Assembly (NCBI GenBank): GCA_023376005.1
Contig: CM042139.1
Location: 143,277,664 to 143,341,663, forward strand
Direction: 5' to 3'
Length of the DNA stretch: 64,000 nucleotides
Origin: Doryteuthis pealeii
Lineage: Eukaryota; Mollusca; Cephalopoda; Myopsida; Loliginidae
The number at the start of each line of letters is the position of its first letter. Position 1 is the stretch's first letter. The notes beneath the pieces are model-generated. The model was given only the letters and a program-made list of their open reading frames with translations, did not search any database and had not been told where the DNA came from. This document shows positions 32,056 through 44,606 of this stretch, in pieces. Position numbers and translations under genes: made by a program.

Positions 32056-32106
32056 ATTTTGTTTAATGGCATAACAACCCTTGTGGGCTATTTAATGCAA
32101 AATCTT
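32056..32106 (-). mobile_element. SINE family B 3' scrap
   Basis: Only 'gtttaatggcataacaaccc' and 'ggctatttaatgc' remain. Confidence 0.6.
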
Positions 32107-32267
32107 GTTTTCTTTGTATATATGATTTGTAAGTTAATATATTTGTGGGTAAATATTTTGGTTTGGTTTTAGAAACTGGTTGAAAAAATATTCATTAATT
32201 TCATTTTTATCAATAGACATGAAGTTATTTCTTCTAAAATTAGATAGATACATAGAAAAGTTTAGAT

Positions 32268-32389
32268 TTAACCTCCAAAAAAATAAAATTGATTTAATTA
32301 CATTGGTATTATACATTTAAAGAAATTCTATGCGGTATTTCAAGGATAAAGAATGTAAGCAGTAATGGAGTTCCCCTAAAAACAAGTTG

Positions 32390-32436
<47 letters not shown>

Positions 32437-32455
32437 TTCACAACAAATTCTTTGA
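32268..32455 (+). repeat. Diverged duplication, unit 2
   Basis: Second unit of the pair starting at 31790, with an (AT)n expansion at 32391-32433 not present in unit 1. Confidence 0.65.
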
Positions 32456-33500
32456 GAATTTCTTCTGATGTAAACAGAAATGGATTTCAATTTATTAAAT
32501 AATTTCCAATTGTTATTAATTTATATAGAAAAATTATAATTCAAACTTCATAGTATAAATTTTAACATTTCAATAAAAGAATACATTTCTTACATAAATG
32601 TATAATTTAATTTTGAAGGGATTATATCCTTTACTTGTTATGTTTCTCCTATTTGACACTAGAGAACATGAAAGGTAATTACCTCCCATGTCTGCCAGTA
32701 GGCACAAGGTGACATAGCAAGCAGCATAATAAAACCAGTAGCAGCAAAGTCAAAATCCTCTTTTACCCTCTAGCCTTAATAGAGGTAACACGCATCAATT
32801 GCATCTTCTGTCTACAGACAGGGTAGGGGGGCTTTGGACCCCCTGCATTTTCATGTTACAAGCCACCCAAGAACATGCCCAACATGTAAGTTTACACTTT
32901 CTTCTTCTACCAGCTACATAGCAAGGACTCAAGACTTTCTCTACTAAAAGAATATTTTCTAATTAGGACATTTCACTCATGCAAATATGTATATGCTCTT
33001 CCTTGTATCTCCTGCCATGTTCATATTATCTTCTATTAAGTTTCTCAGGCAATGAAACATCCTTGTTATCACTTCATCATGAATTGTTCTCACATTTATT
33101 CTGTACAAAGAAATGATACTCAACCAACTTACTTCTACAATCATTTTTTTTAATAAGTTAAAACAGTTTTTAAAATTAAAAAAAAAAAAAAAAAACCCAC
33201 AAAAATAGACTAATATTTGTGAATTTAGAATAGAAAACAAACAATTTCAAAAACAAAATTTTATTTTTAGAAAACGTCCTTTACATTTAAATAGTAAACT
33301 AATTTGGCAACACATTTGGTAAATGATCCTTTTCAAGTGCACATTTCTAATCGATGATATTTCCTGATATTTGAACCAGAAATAAAAAAAATATTTTTAA
33401 AAGCTAACTGTAACAGGAATAATTTTCTGTATGATAAAAATTCATATTAAAAATCCTTTCTATATTTACTTATCTGTATATATGTGTCTATGCACTCATG
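32456..33500. other. Unique AT-rich DNA
   Basis: No gene recognised in about 1 kb. Confidence 0.35.
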
Positions 33501-33504
33501 TGCA

Positions 33505-33715
33505 TGTCATCATCATGTTGCGCAAGTCACACGGATATCCATGACAATCTTTCCCCAATCTTCTCTATCATTCATTGCCCCAGGGAGGTCCTCTGCGAAG
33601 CAACCAGCATCCTCGCATAGTTGGTCAATATAGGTCCTTGGTGGGTGGCCCACATGGACATGCTAATATGGACCGCCCACCAAGGACCTACATTGACCAA
33701 CTATGCATGTGTATT
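33505..33715. pseudogene. RTE-like LINE 3' end as inverted dimer
   Basis: The minus strand from about 33658 to 33505 reads like the C-terminus of the RTE-like ORF plus its CATGATGATG tail. The sequence 'gcatagttggtcaatatagg' and the following bases return inverted at 33669-33711 around a 10-bp centre. Confidence 0.65.
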
Positions 33716-34020
33716 TAGTCTTCTATAATAACTCAACATTCAAAAATAAAAAAAATCATTGAAAATCTATAGTTACTTAATATTAAACATATTTGGGCAA
33801 GATTTTTTTTTATCAAAACACTTTTAGCTGATCCATATTTTGGTTGTTAAAGTAAACTGTGGTGATTTATGATACAGAATTTTTGTAAAAGTGGTTAACT
33901 TGGTGAAGAAACTAAAAACTCAATGATGTCACATCTCTCTGAAAAGTGCCTGAATTGTAATGACCTATACTGGGGATCGGCATTAGAAATCACATGACAT
34001 GGAATTTCATATTTCGCAAA
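33716..34020. other. Unique sequence
   Basis: Nothing recognised. Confidence 0.3.
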
Positions 34021-34140
34021 GTTTGGTTTCTTTGTTTAATGGCATGTCAACCTTTTTGCTTTATTTAAATCCAAAATCATCCTTGTAGAAGAACAGTGGT
34101 GGGGATGAAGGGGTTCATACCTTTTCCAAGAGTATTCATT
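34021..34140 (-). mobile_element. SINE family B, 5'-truncated
   Basis: Starts with the family 3' end (TTTGGTTTCTTTGTTTAATG) and stops after 'accttttccaagagtatt'. Confidence 0.8.
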
Positions 34141-34254
34141 TAATCTTTAAAGAGATACATCTATCAAGTTATTTCATGTTGATAACTAATATATCTAGAA
34201 TAAATTGTCTTTATAATGATTTGGGCAGCAATTAAATTAAACTAAGGCTGGAAA

Positions 34255-34345
34255 TATAGAGTGAGGATTCAAATCATGAAACTAGTAATGGTGTGCAAGA
34301 CTAGCTTGCTAACCAAGACTCTATAATGAGGTATCTTCTCATTGA
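34255..34345 (-). mobile_element. SINE family D fragment
   Basis: Shares 'gcaagactagcttgctaacc' with 35213-35352. Confidence 0.6.
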
Positions 34346-34691
34346 TAATCTATTCACAATAGAAGGTTTTGGTCACATGATTATTAAGGCATGAACTGAT
34401 TTGTTGAGAAAGATAAAATATCCCTTCTCTGGGTTTTCTTTATTGTATTGACTTCAACAGGAAGTAAATCCAAATTGAGTTTTTGATATAAGTTCGTTTC
34501 TGTCATTTAACTATTTGTAGTTAAAAAATGTAATATCTGAGGTGTTTATATTTATCAACTTCTGCTTGGCTTATATTCAAAAAGTTGTAGCATCTCAATT
34601 TTATGTCTAGATTACCCAGAGATGTTTGTAGCTGAACTATTTGTGTCCCTTTAAGTAAATATTGTAATTCTATATCTATATTAATTCTGTG

Positions 34692-34692
<1 letters not shown>

Positions 34693-34741
<49 letters not shown>
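34693..34741. repeat. (AT)n microsatellite
   Basis: AT run. Confidence 0.95.
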
Positions 34742-34742
<1 letters not shown>

Positions 34743-35210
34743 CCCAGAAAAATATCAAATTGATTTTGACCCAATAAAATTTTGTTTAATATTTACATTT
34801 TTTTTTTCATAGATTTTGCAAAGATATTTTTACTTTATTCATTTTTTTTTTTTAGATATGCATTTAAAGTAAGTATTTCCTACTTGTATATAAATTAAGG
34901 AGGGAATAATATTTTTTCTAGTGAGTGGGATTTTTTGAGATCTATTTGTTGACATAAAGCTAAAACAATACCACATTATTCTCTATAAAAGCTGAAAATT
35001 ATCATATCCATGACACTTTTCCAAAATCTTTAATCAAAGTTTAGACACATATCTTTAGAGAAATTAATTTTTTTTAAACATTGTAGATTCTATGGATCAA
35101 CTTGAAGCCATTTGACTGAGAATCACTTTATCTCAAAAAGAATAATTTTCAAAATATACCATCTAATATTCTATGTTATGTTACAGTGACTTTATATTTC
35201 TTTAGAAAAA
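34742..35210. other. Unique sequence
   Basis: Nothing recognised. Confidence 0.3.
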
Positions 35211-35212
35211 AT

Positions 35213-35352
35213 TATTTACCCATCCTGTTCACAATGAGTAGGATTTGATACAAGACCCCAAGTATCAGGCATCCAGTGAGGTTCAAACTCACTATTCAGT
35301 AGTAATGGATTTGCAAGACTAGCTTGCTAACCATTACACCTGGTGGGACTCC
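35213..35352 (-). mobile_element. tRNA-headed SINE, family D (best copy)
   Basis: The minus strand starts AGGAGTCCCACCAGGTGTAA, then TGGTTAGCAAGCTAGTCTTG (A-box region) and a B-box-like GAGTTTGAACCTCAC. The short body ends 'gaacaggatgggtaaat'. Confidence 0.75.
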
Positions 35353-35760
35353 TGTGACTTAATATTTCTTTATACGATATGAACAGATTCATGGTTTTCT
35401 TTTTTTTTCTTTTTTAATGAATTTTTTTTAACACAAAAGTTGAAAATTTATAAAGAAAGACAAAACAATTCAATGATCTAATTTAATGAAAACAATAACA
35501 ATTTACTTACATTTATTTCCAAATGAATAAAAATAATTTCTTAATCAAATTTCATTGTTTCTTATTTAAATTGCATACTGTTACACACCTGTAAATAGAC
35601 ATAAGTAAATTGTATGTTTTGATTGAATTAGATTGTTTGTTGACTTTTGTTTTTTATTTTGCTTTATATTTTTTGTCTTTTGTGTTGAAAAATACATATT
35701 TAAAAAGTAAAATGGAAAAAAATACATTTAGAAATGTTAATATCTAAATAAATATTAAGG
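35353..35760. other. Unique AT-rich sequence
   Basis: Nothing recognised. Confidence 0.3.
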
Positions 35761-35762
35761 TT

Positions 35763-35885
35763 TTTTGGTTTCTTTGTTTAATGGCATATCAAACTTCATG
35801 GGTTATTTAATGCCAAAGCCATCCTTGTAGAAGTATAGTAGCAGTACTATTTAACACATAGCTGGGACTGGTTGAAAGGGTCCAT
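35763..35885 (-). mobile_element. SINE family B, 5'-truncated
   Basis: Family B 3' end in reverse, to 'ttaacacatagctggg'. Confidence 0.8.
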
Positions 35886-36336
35886 AAATATTACATCATG
35901 ATATAACATATAATGTTAGATGGCGTATTGTGAAAATATGTACTTTTGGGGTTAATCAATTCTGGTTCTAATAGATCTGAGTTAATCTGGCTTTTATTCT
36001 GGTAAATTCATTCCTGAAATTTAATAGAAAAAAGTGAGAAGAAATGAATAGGAAAGTGAACATATATTCAAAAATGCCAAAATATTCTACCAAAATCTCT
36101 TCATAGAGTTGCCAAATAAATTAATAGTTTCTTAGATTTTTTCTGCAGTCTTATAATTCTTTAAGACCAAAAGCAAATGACATTTATTTAACATACACAA
36201 AAGTGTGTTTTTTACAAACTATTTGGAGGTTTAAACTTTGGCAATGTATTTCTCATGCACTTCTCTATGATGTTAAAAACAAAAATAAAGACCTAATAAA
36301 ATCGAATTTGAGAAAAAGAAAGAAAGAAAAACTTGC
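35886..36336. other. Unique sequence
   Basis: Nothing recognised. Confidence 0.3.
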
Positions 36337-36394
36337 TTACATCATGGTCTTATGCTGGTAAGTCAGGGATCTTTGAGGAAGTTAAAGATCTGTA

Positions 36395-36454
<60 letters not shown>

Positions 36455-36684
36455 TAAATATAAAGTGTGGCAAAAAAGTATTGAGATTTTTTGTACTTTT
36501 TGACACACCTTGTATTTTGAAAAAAAATAATGTTCCATTCATTCTTCATTTCTATCTTGATAAATACTTTAAACTCTGTACTTTTTTGACACAACTTGTA
36601 TTCTGAAAAAAATAATTTTTTCAGAATACAAGGTGTGTCAAAAAGTACAAAAAATCTCAATACTTTTTTGACACCCCTTGTGTG

Positions 36685-36754
<70 letters not shown>

Positions 36755-36807
36755 TACAAATCTTTAACTTCCTGAAAGATCTCTGACTCATCAGCATAAA
36801 ACCATAA

Positions 36808-36812
<5 letters not shown>
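36337..36812. mobile_element. Nested palindrome with mariner-like ends
   Basis: Outer arms ('tatgctggtaagtcagggat' and its inverted partner near 36795) flank (AT)n arrays. Inside, GTGTGGCAAAAAAGTATTGA and GTGTGTCAAAAAGTACAAAA occur in both orientations, with an exact inverted centre near 36605-36625. The GTGTGTCAAAAAGTA string is typical of mariner termini. Confidence 0.7.
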
Positions 36813-36869
<57 letters not shown>

Positions 36870-37121
36870 GTATGTATTAATTCAGAAGAAAAAGATTCTT
36901 CGTAAAATTTTTAAAAAAAGAAAAAGAAAATCCCCAAAATGAAATTCTATCCTAACATATTAAACAATAAAAAGATGAACACAATGAAAAGCCATACAAT
37001 GATTATCAACAGATAGCAAAAAAAAATGTTGTGTCAATTTGAAGTTTTTTCCAATGTAAGTACTGATACATTTGAATTTTACATAATTTGGATAATGTGT
37101 AATTTACAAATGAACACACTT
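36813..37121. other. (AT)n/(GTAT)n, then unique sequence
   Basis: Microsatellite to about 36876, then nothing recognised. Confidence 0.5.
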
Positions 37122-37697
37122 CTACTGGCATGGACGCCTTAGTTTGCAAAACCAATTATTATATTCAAATTTTTTCCAAGAAAGATAAACAGCTCTGATG
37201 GCATAAAACATAGGACTAAGATTATAAAAGCCATGCTTATATTTCTTTACCAAAATTTTCAAACAATCAAGCCATAAAAGAAAAGAACTGCCCACTGTGG
37301 GTATTGATATTTGGTCAAAATCATTCTTGGATCCAGATATAAATGTATATACAACAAAACTAACTTCTTTAGGTATCATATGTACATCAAAAATCCTCTG
37401 AATCATTCGTGAAACTTGATTTTGAGCTAAGATGAAATTGACCCAGTGAGTGTAAAAAATATAATGTAGCCATTTTCGGACTTGAACATGAGCCAAAAAA
37501 GATAAACTGACCACTATAGGTAAAAAAAATATAAACTGTAACTCAGCATTGACATTTATAAAAATTGCTGATATACGAAAAAAAAAAAAAAAAGAATGAG
37601 TGAATAATTTTTCCAGTAAAACATGCCACTTACTCAAAAGGAAATTAAATAAGATAAAAAGATCTTGTCTGTTTAATAGTGAGATTAATGCGAACAT
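37122..37697 (-). CDS. Hypothetical hydrophobic protein (candidate exon or ORF)
   Basis: A 191-codon open frame, long for DNA this AT-rich, so chance alone is an unlikely but possible explanation. The product is rich in Phe, Leu, Ile and Lys with several hydrophobic stretches (residues about 1-25, 38-70, 135-150) and ends in KLRRPCQ. The first 40 codons include a poly-Phe run from a poly-A tract, so the true coding part may begin later. Two splice-acceptor-like sites lie inside: a T-rich tract ending TATCAG near 37573 and TTTTTTTACCTATAG near 37518. I do not recognise the family. Its strand matches the membrane-protein gene at 44.6-54.3 kb, but no link is shown. Confidence 0.35.
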   Translation of the reverse strand: MFALISLLNRQDLFILFNFLLSKWHVLLEKLFTHSFFFFFRISAIFINVNAELQFIFFLPIVVSLSFLAHVQVRKWLHYIFYTHWVNFILAQNQVSRMIQRIFDVHMIPKEVSFVVYTFISGSKNDFDQISIPTVGSSFLLWLDCLKILVKKYKHGFYNLSPMFYAIRAVYLSWKKFEYNNWFCKLRRPCQ

Positions 37698-38160
37698 TTT
37701 CTTTATTAAAGCAAAACAGGAAAGACTCTGCTATTTTCTTCAGTCTGCAACAAAGATAACAATATTGAAACTAGAGGAGGCACTTTACAGTGTGCCTACA
37801 TCAGCCAATAAAATAAACAGCTTTCAAAAAAAAGATGGAACAAGCTTTCTTCATATATAAAGCTTTCAATGCAAATTAATGTCATGAAATAATAGGCAAA
37901 ACTAACAACTTTGTTACATGAAATTTAAACTTTATTCAACTAATGGTGTTGGCTTTTATTGTTTTTTTTTAATATAACAAAAATGGTAGTAGGTTTTAGG
38001 CAAAAAAAAAAAATTAATACATCTTGAGAACAAATCTCGTATTAATGTGAAATTTCATTAAAATTTTTCTCTTTAATAATTATACACAGTGACCCAAAAG
38101 TAAGTGGACCCTTTTTTTTCCAAATATTAGGTTTTGAAATTATTTATATAACACTCATTT
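37698..38160. other. Unique sequence with one Tc1-like end scrap
   Basis: 'cagtgacccaaaagtaagtg' at about 38088 looks like a Tc1/mariner terminal repeat, but no partner end was found. Confidence 0.35.
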
Positions 38161-38163
<3 letters not shown>

Positions 38164-38206
<43 letters not shown>

Positions 38207-38215
38207 TATATATGT
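38164..38215. repeat. (AT)n microsatellite
   Basis: AT run. Further AT (38295-38320) and CA (38355-38386) runs follow. Confidence 0.9.
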
Positions 38216-38402
38216 ATTAAATATTGCATAAACAAGAAAATGTTATTTACCAACTGTCAGTTACCAAGTACTGTTGACCTCATTACACCAACTTATATAT
38301 ATATATATATATATATATATGTCTTGATATTTTCTTTTGCTGTCTCATTCACTACACACACATACACACACACACACACACACACATGACTATATATATA
38401 TA

Positions 38403-38847
38403 TAGGCATGTATTAATCTATATATTAATACTCTTGTTCCTTAATCTTCTGACCGTTATCATCTTGCAACACACTGATTAAAAATGAGACTGTCCAAAAT
38501 GAAATGCAAAAATGTAAATCCTGATTATCTGATGTTGTTTATCCACAAAATTCTTATTTCTTATGAGTGTTGTAACCTCTACTAAATAATGGACTATTCT
38601 GTTAATATGTTTCAATTGAACATAATGAAAAGATGAAAAGAAGGAAAGAAAGAAAAACAAAGAGTGAGAGCGAGTTAAATCAAGATTATTATACTTTTTA
38701 AATATTGAACTATTTGCAATAGCTCTTAAGCAAACATATTAAACATTGTAACAATTAAATTGTCATACTGTGGTATATCCATAGGTCCTGCTGGTATTAT
38801 ATAAATAATGTTAAAACACAATGTTATAAAAAATGTGTCTACTTACT
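38403..38847. other. Unique sequence
   Basis: Nothing recognised. Confidence 0.3.
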
Positions 38848-39065
38848 TTTTGTTTCTTTGTTTAATGGTATATTAACCTTTGTGGGTTATTTAATGCCAA
38901 AGCCATCTTTGTAGAAGAACAGTAGTGGTACTATTTAACCCATAGCTGGAGGGGATGAGGGGGTTCATACCTTTCCCAAGGGTATTAGTTCAAAAGTAAA
39001 TGTAATAGTACAATGACATTGCAGTCCAGAAGGTTAGACACTGCACCACGGGAACTGCCCCTACT
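38848..39065 (-). mobile_element. SINE family B, near full length
   Basis: Family B in reverse, from the TTTGTTTAATGG end through 'cctttcccaagggtattag' to a tRNA-like head remnant ('gacactgcaccacgggaac'). Confidence 0.85.
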
Positions 39066-39227
39066 AACTTTTGGGTCATCCAGCGTATACATACATCTAT
39101 TTATATAGGTCTGCCCATATGTATGTAGCCTATTGAAGAAAAGAAGCATTTATTTTAAACAATAATCAGCTAATAATAGATTAAAGCTATAGATATATTG
39201 ATCCACCCTCATACATTTGTACATATA

Positions 39228-39762
39228 CGAGAGTGAGTCAAAAAGTAATGCCATTTTGTTTAGGACAGGTATAATTACCAACACAGGAACATACATCAAA
39301 ATAAAGCTGGTCCACTGTTGATCATATCCCTACTTCTCTACATAGTCACCATTTCCCTCAATAGCAATGTTTTACCTTTGAATGAGAGCGTGTATCCCTG
39401 CCCTCTAAAATTCTGTTGACTGTCCTTTGAGCTACTTCTTCACTAGAGATTTCACTTCTTCGTCATCGGAATAATGTTTGCCTCTCAAACCCTCTTTCAT
39501 GAGATGATTGTCTGAGGCAAACATTATTCCAGTGATGAGGAAGGGAAATCTGTAGTGAAGAAGTGACTCAAAGAACAGTGGCAGGGATACACGCTCTCAT
39601 TCAAAGGTGGAACATTTCTATTGAGAGAAACGGTGACTATGTGGAGAAGTAAGGATATGATCAACAGAGGACCAGCTTCATTTTTATGTATGATACATGT
39701 ATCTGTGTTGGTAATTATACCTATCGTAAAAAAATGGCATTACTTTTTGACACACCCTCATA
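39228..39762. mobile_element. Inverted dimer of a mariner 3' end
   Basis: The ends are GTGWGTCAAAAAGTAATGCC in inverted orientation, bordered by TA. The right half encodes VTQRTVAGIHALIQRWNISI, then ERNGDYVEK and a stop (about 39644), the usual C-terminus of a mariner transposase. The left half is its reverse complement. The arms meet near 39497 around a roughly 28-nt loop. It has no complete transposase. Confidence 0.85.
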
Positions 39763-40064
39763 TATATTTGCCTGTATAGATATGTGAATTTATGTATATT
39801 ATTAGTATCAATACATGTATATGTAGGTATGTAGGTAGATAGGTAGGTATATTTTACAAACAAATTAAATCTTTAGATTAATAATTATTTGCCCTCACTT
39901 TTATCATTTTTAGAATCATTTCTTTTAATTATCTTTTACAAGAAATATTTTTTGCATTGAAAAAGTTAAATAAAATTTATTGATTTTTACAGTGTATTTA
40001 TACTTAAAACTTTGAAAGATTCACAAAGTCAAATAAATAAGAAATAATACATTAAATTAACATA
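39763..40064. other. Unique sequence
   Basis: Includes (GTAG)n-like units near 39825. Confidence 0.35.
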
Positions 40065-40906
40065 CACTACCAAGTAAAAGTTTGGGACCATATTAAATTG
40101 TTTCTTTAAGTTCACAATAAAGTCTAATTTTGAATTAACAAATTTTGAATTATTATAAATTATTTTGCATAAATAAATTCACCTATTGTGTACATGTAAA
40201 ATATTATACAGGGTGGGGGCCAAATGATCTTTGTTGTATTAACTGCTCATGTGTAGGGGTTAAGTGGTAGTGGTACTATTTAACCAATAGCTGGGAAGAT
40301 AAAGGTGTTCATGACTTTCCCAAGGGTATTAGTCCAAAAGTGAATGTAAGAGTGAGACTGTAGTTCAAACTCACTTATGACGATGTCATAGCCCAGAACG
40401 TTACATACTACAAATGTATCTGATCATTTAGCCCCACTCTGTATAAAGTTCAAATAAGATAATGATGCAATACACAGCTCAAAACTGTCTTCAAATTATC
40501 TAAAATCAAAGGAAGTTAAGGGAATTTTGCAAATCATGACTTGATCCTCTCAGTCTAAACATCTTTCACCAATTGAACTAGTCTGGGATGAAATTCATTG
40601 TAAAGTGAACTGCCTAAGAATAAACAATAGTTGTTTACATATTGCTTGGGAATCACTTTCACTTTTACAAGTTACTAGAAAGAATGCCAAAACTTTTCTC
40701 TGCAGTATTTAATGCTCATGTTAGATTTGTTGACAAAAAGAAAATATGAATTTGCCTTAATTGAAGTTATAATTATCTTATATACATTTTGATTTAAACT
40801 ATTGCATAGAAAAAATAAACATATTTCTTTAAAGACATGAAACATTATTCATTTTTAAAGTTTAGAGAAAAAAATCAAAGTGGTCCCAAACTTTTGATCG
40901 GTAGTG
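40065..40906 (+). mobile_element. Tc1-like element, decayed, with nested SINE
   Basis: Left end CACTACCAAGTAAAAGTTTG and right end CAAACTTTTGATCGGTAGTG are inverted repeats flanked by TA on both sides. The right half keeps a Tc1 transposase C-terminal signature (SPIELVWDEI-like reading near 40560: NIELVWDEIHCKV with changes) broken by stops. The 5' part of the gene is lost and a family B SINE occupies 40228-40435. Confidence 0.85.
40228..40435 (-). mobile_element. SINE family B nested in Tc1-like element
   Basis: Reverse family B body ('ggtagtggtactatttaacc', 'tttcccaagggtattagtcc') with a decayed head. Confidence 0.8.
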
Positions 40907-42237
40907 TATAACCCATATTCAGTGATTTAATCTTTAAGCTAGTACTATCTTTTATTCATAACATTTTACAATAGACTTTAACAAACTTATGAATAAGGTA
41001 ATGATATTATCTTATGTTTTAAATTCTCATTTAACAACATTATTTTTTTGGAGGGATGGGTAATCAAAGGTAAACTATGACAAGACTACTGTCAAAGTTT
41101 TCAAATAAAACTAAAAATCATAGAATATCAGCAGACTGCAATCACTAAAGTTACTTTTATGGAATATGTTCTTATTATTCATATTTGTATGAAAAATCAA
41201 TTTGTTTCAAGTTATAAAAGGGAAAAGCAAATTCCTTGCTTCTTCTTGGTGATTTTAAAAGTTAGTTTTGCCTTTTATTTTCAATCTTTTACTTATCTTC
41301 TTATAACTGCTTAAAAGAATTTAAAAAAATGATTCAATTTTCTTTTAAAGTTGTATCCCAAAAAACTGAAATCAGATAAAAATAGGGCCAGACAATCAAA
41401 TACAACCAAACTATTCCAAACTTAGTTAAATACAAAACAGCATTGCTGTCTGAGAATTAGTACACTACATGACAATGCTATATAATACTAATGCTATAAT
41501 TACTATGGATAACGATATATATTACATAATAATTATTTAGCTTGCTGTGTTTTCCTGTAGAGGTTACTCAGCTAAAATATGCATCTGCAAAAAGAAGCAT
41601 TATGAAAAGGGAAGTTTTGATAATGCTTAAAAAAAAAGAAAAAAAAGAAATTAATCCTAGCCCTTTTTTTCATTTTTCTAGTATTCCCTTTTCATTTTTT
41701 TTGTAACTCTGCATAGCAGAGGTGAATGTTTTTGTTGTAATTTTCGATATTTGTGAACAACTTCTTGACAAAAAAGAAAAAAAAAAGACAAAGGAAAAAA
41801 AAATATGGAGGGGTGAAAAATGAAAATGAAAATCATGTGCATCTTGAAGTTTTGAAATTTTAGGAAAGGCAGGCTAAATATTTTTTTTTTCTGATGATCA
41901 TTCTGCAAAATGGTTGCTCTTTTTTTATATTTTTTTTTTTTTTTTTTTTTTTAAATATCTGAGTGCAAATTTTAAAACTTTGGAGAAAAAAAAATGGAGG
42001 AAGATTATTATAAGAATCACAAAAATTTTTGTTCTTTATACAAATTCATAATTATTTTTGTTTTACAAGTTTTACTTTGGATATTCTCTTTTTTTAATTT
42101 TTTAAAAACTGTTAGTCTCTTTCCAGTAAATTTCAACTTCAACTTTCAAATGTACCCAAATTTCAGGTACATGCACATCTTTATCTATCCAATTTACAAC
42201 AATACGTGTCATGCAGTACTGTTGGGCATTACTGACA

Positions 42238-42240
<3 letters not shown>
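40907..42240. other. Unique AT-rich DNA
   Basis: Poly-A/T tracts, for example 41929-41952. No gene recognised. Confidence 0.4.
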
Positions 42241-42279
<39 letters not shown>

Positions 42280-42290
42280 TATATATATAT
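42241..42290. repeat. (AT)n microsatellite
   Basis: AT array abutting a fold-back element. Confidence 0.9.
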
Positions 42291-42629
42291 GGATAAGATA
42301 ATATGAAAAAACACATATGTTGTTCAAATAAAGTTAATAATTCAGCATTTATATTGCTGATATTGCAATATTTCGATTTTTGCAAAAATTCTTTTATGTG
42401 ACACATGCTTTTTGAGAAATTTTTTGTTTAAATTTAAAATATTCTCTTTTTTCTTAAAAAAATCCAGTAGAAATCAATCACATCACTAAACGGTCACAAT
42501 TGTCTTCCTATTATCACAACTTAATATGGTCTGAAGAAGATTTTTGAAAAAATTGAAATATTGCAATATCAATGCTGAATAAATAACTTTATTTGAACAA
42601 CATTTGTGTTTTTTCATATCATCTTATCC
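42291..42629. mobile_element. Fold-back element with hammerhead-core-like motif
   Basis: Arms of about 100 bp: GGATAAGATAATATGAAAAA from 42291 and its inverted partner ending 42629. Next to the right arm, CTGAAGA (about 42532) is followed by an AT-rich stem, GAAA and the self-complementary ATATTGCAATAT, then C. This is the hammerhead order, but stem I is not formed. Confidence 0.65.
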
Positions 42630-43262
42630 TTATATACCATCGGATTCATTTCTTTACTTTTAACTAATGTATATATACATACACATATCAAATTTTATAT
42701 ATATTATTATATATATATATGTGTGTATATAGATATAAATTTTATATCTGTATGTGTGCATGTATGTGTGAGTATGTAGTTATATCACATTAATCTGATT
42801 TAAGAGATTATTACAAGAACACATTGCAATATAAATCAGGACAAGAGCAGCAGGACCAGAAGAAGTCTTTGTGAAATCAGAATGTCCTGTGCTAATATAT
42901 CTGAATATGAAGACTAAAAATAAGATTAACACTGATCATCTTTGAATTTTCTTTCTTTGTTAAAATAGACTTTTAAAATTTGTCCTGAACTGTTTCAAAA
43001 CTACAAACCGGATAACTGAGAGCGTTAATGAAATTTGTTTCCTATTTGTATCATTTAAGCCACCATTATAAGTATCACTGGTTTATTGGGCTTTCTTTTT
43101 TCATCCTAGACTTGCAGGGAGAACAGGAATGAGTTACTTGTGTGGAATCTTTTGAAAAACAAAACAAAAACAAACATTTTTTTTTGCTTTCTTTGTTTTT
43201 TTTTCTTTTATAGATGAACATATTTTTTTGTTAAAAGAATGGAAACAATGTGAGACATGTTG
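42630..43262. other. Unique sequence
   Basis: Includes AT/GT microsatellite at 42700-42740. Nothing else recognised. Confidence 0.35.
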
Positions 43263-43690
43263 ATATGAAAAAAAGTCACATTCAAAAAAATAAATAAAAG
43301 AATAAAGAACGAAAGAGAAATAATGAAAATAAACATAAAAAAAGCAACAGATAGAAAAAGAGAAGAAAGAAAAAGAGACAGAAAGAAAGAAAGAAAGAAA
43401 GAAAGGGATAAAAAAGAGAAAGAAAGAAAAGGAGACAGAGAGAAAGAGAGAGGAAATAGAAAGAAAAAGAAACAGAAAAAAAAGGGACAGACAAAAATTA
43501 ATAAATAGGGAAAGAAAGAAAACTAAACAGAAAGAAAAAGCGACAAAATGAGAAATAAATAAAAAATTACATAAATAAATAAACAAAAAGAGAGAGAAAG
43601 AAAAAGAGGCAGAAATGAAAGAAAAAAAGAGAAAGAAAAAATGAGACAGGAAGAAAACAAGAGAGAAAAAATGAAAAAAATTCAAAAATT
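43263..43690 (+). repeat. 430-bp polypurine (GAAA)n tract
   Basis: Almost only A and G on the plus strand, with GAAA and GAAAGA units. Phe/Ser-rich minus and Lys/Arg-rich plus open frames are composition artefacts. Confidence 0.9.
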
Positions 43691-44562
<872 letters not shown>

Positions 44563-44606
44563 TGATATTGTAATAGCCCTACCACAAGTATTATTTTTTG
44601 ACTGGG

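Noticed and set aside
43134..43685. 183-codon Phe/Ser-rich minus frame
   Set aside because: It is the complement of the polypurine tract; composition alone explains it.
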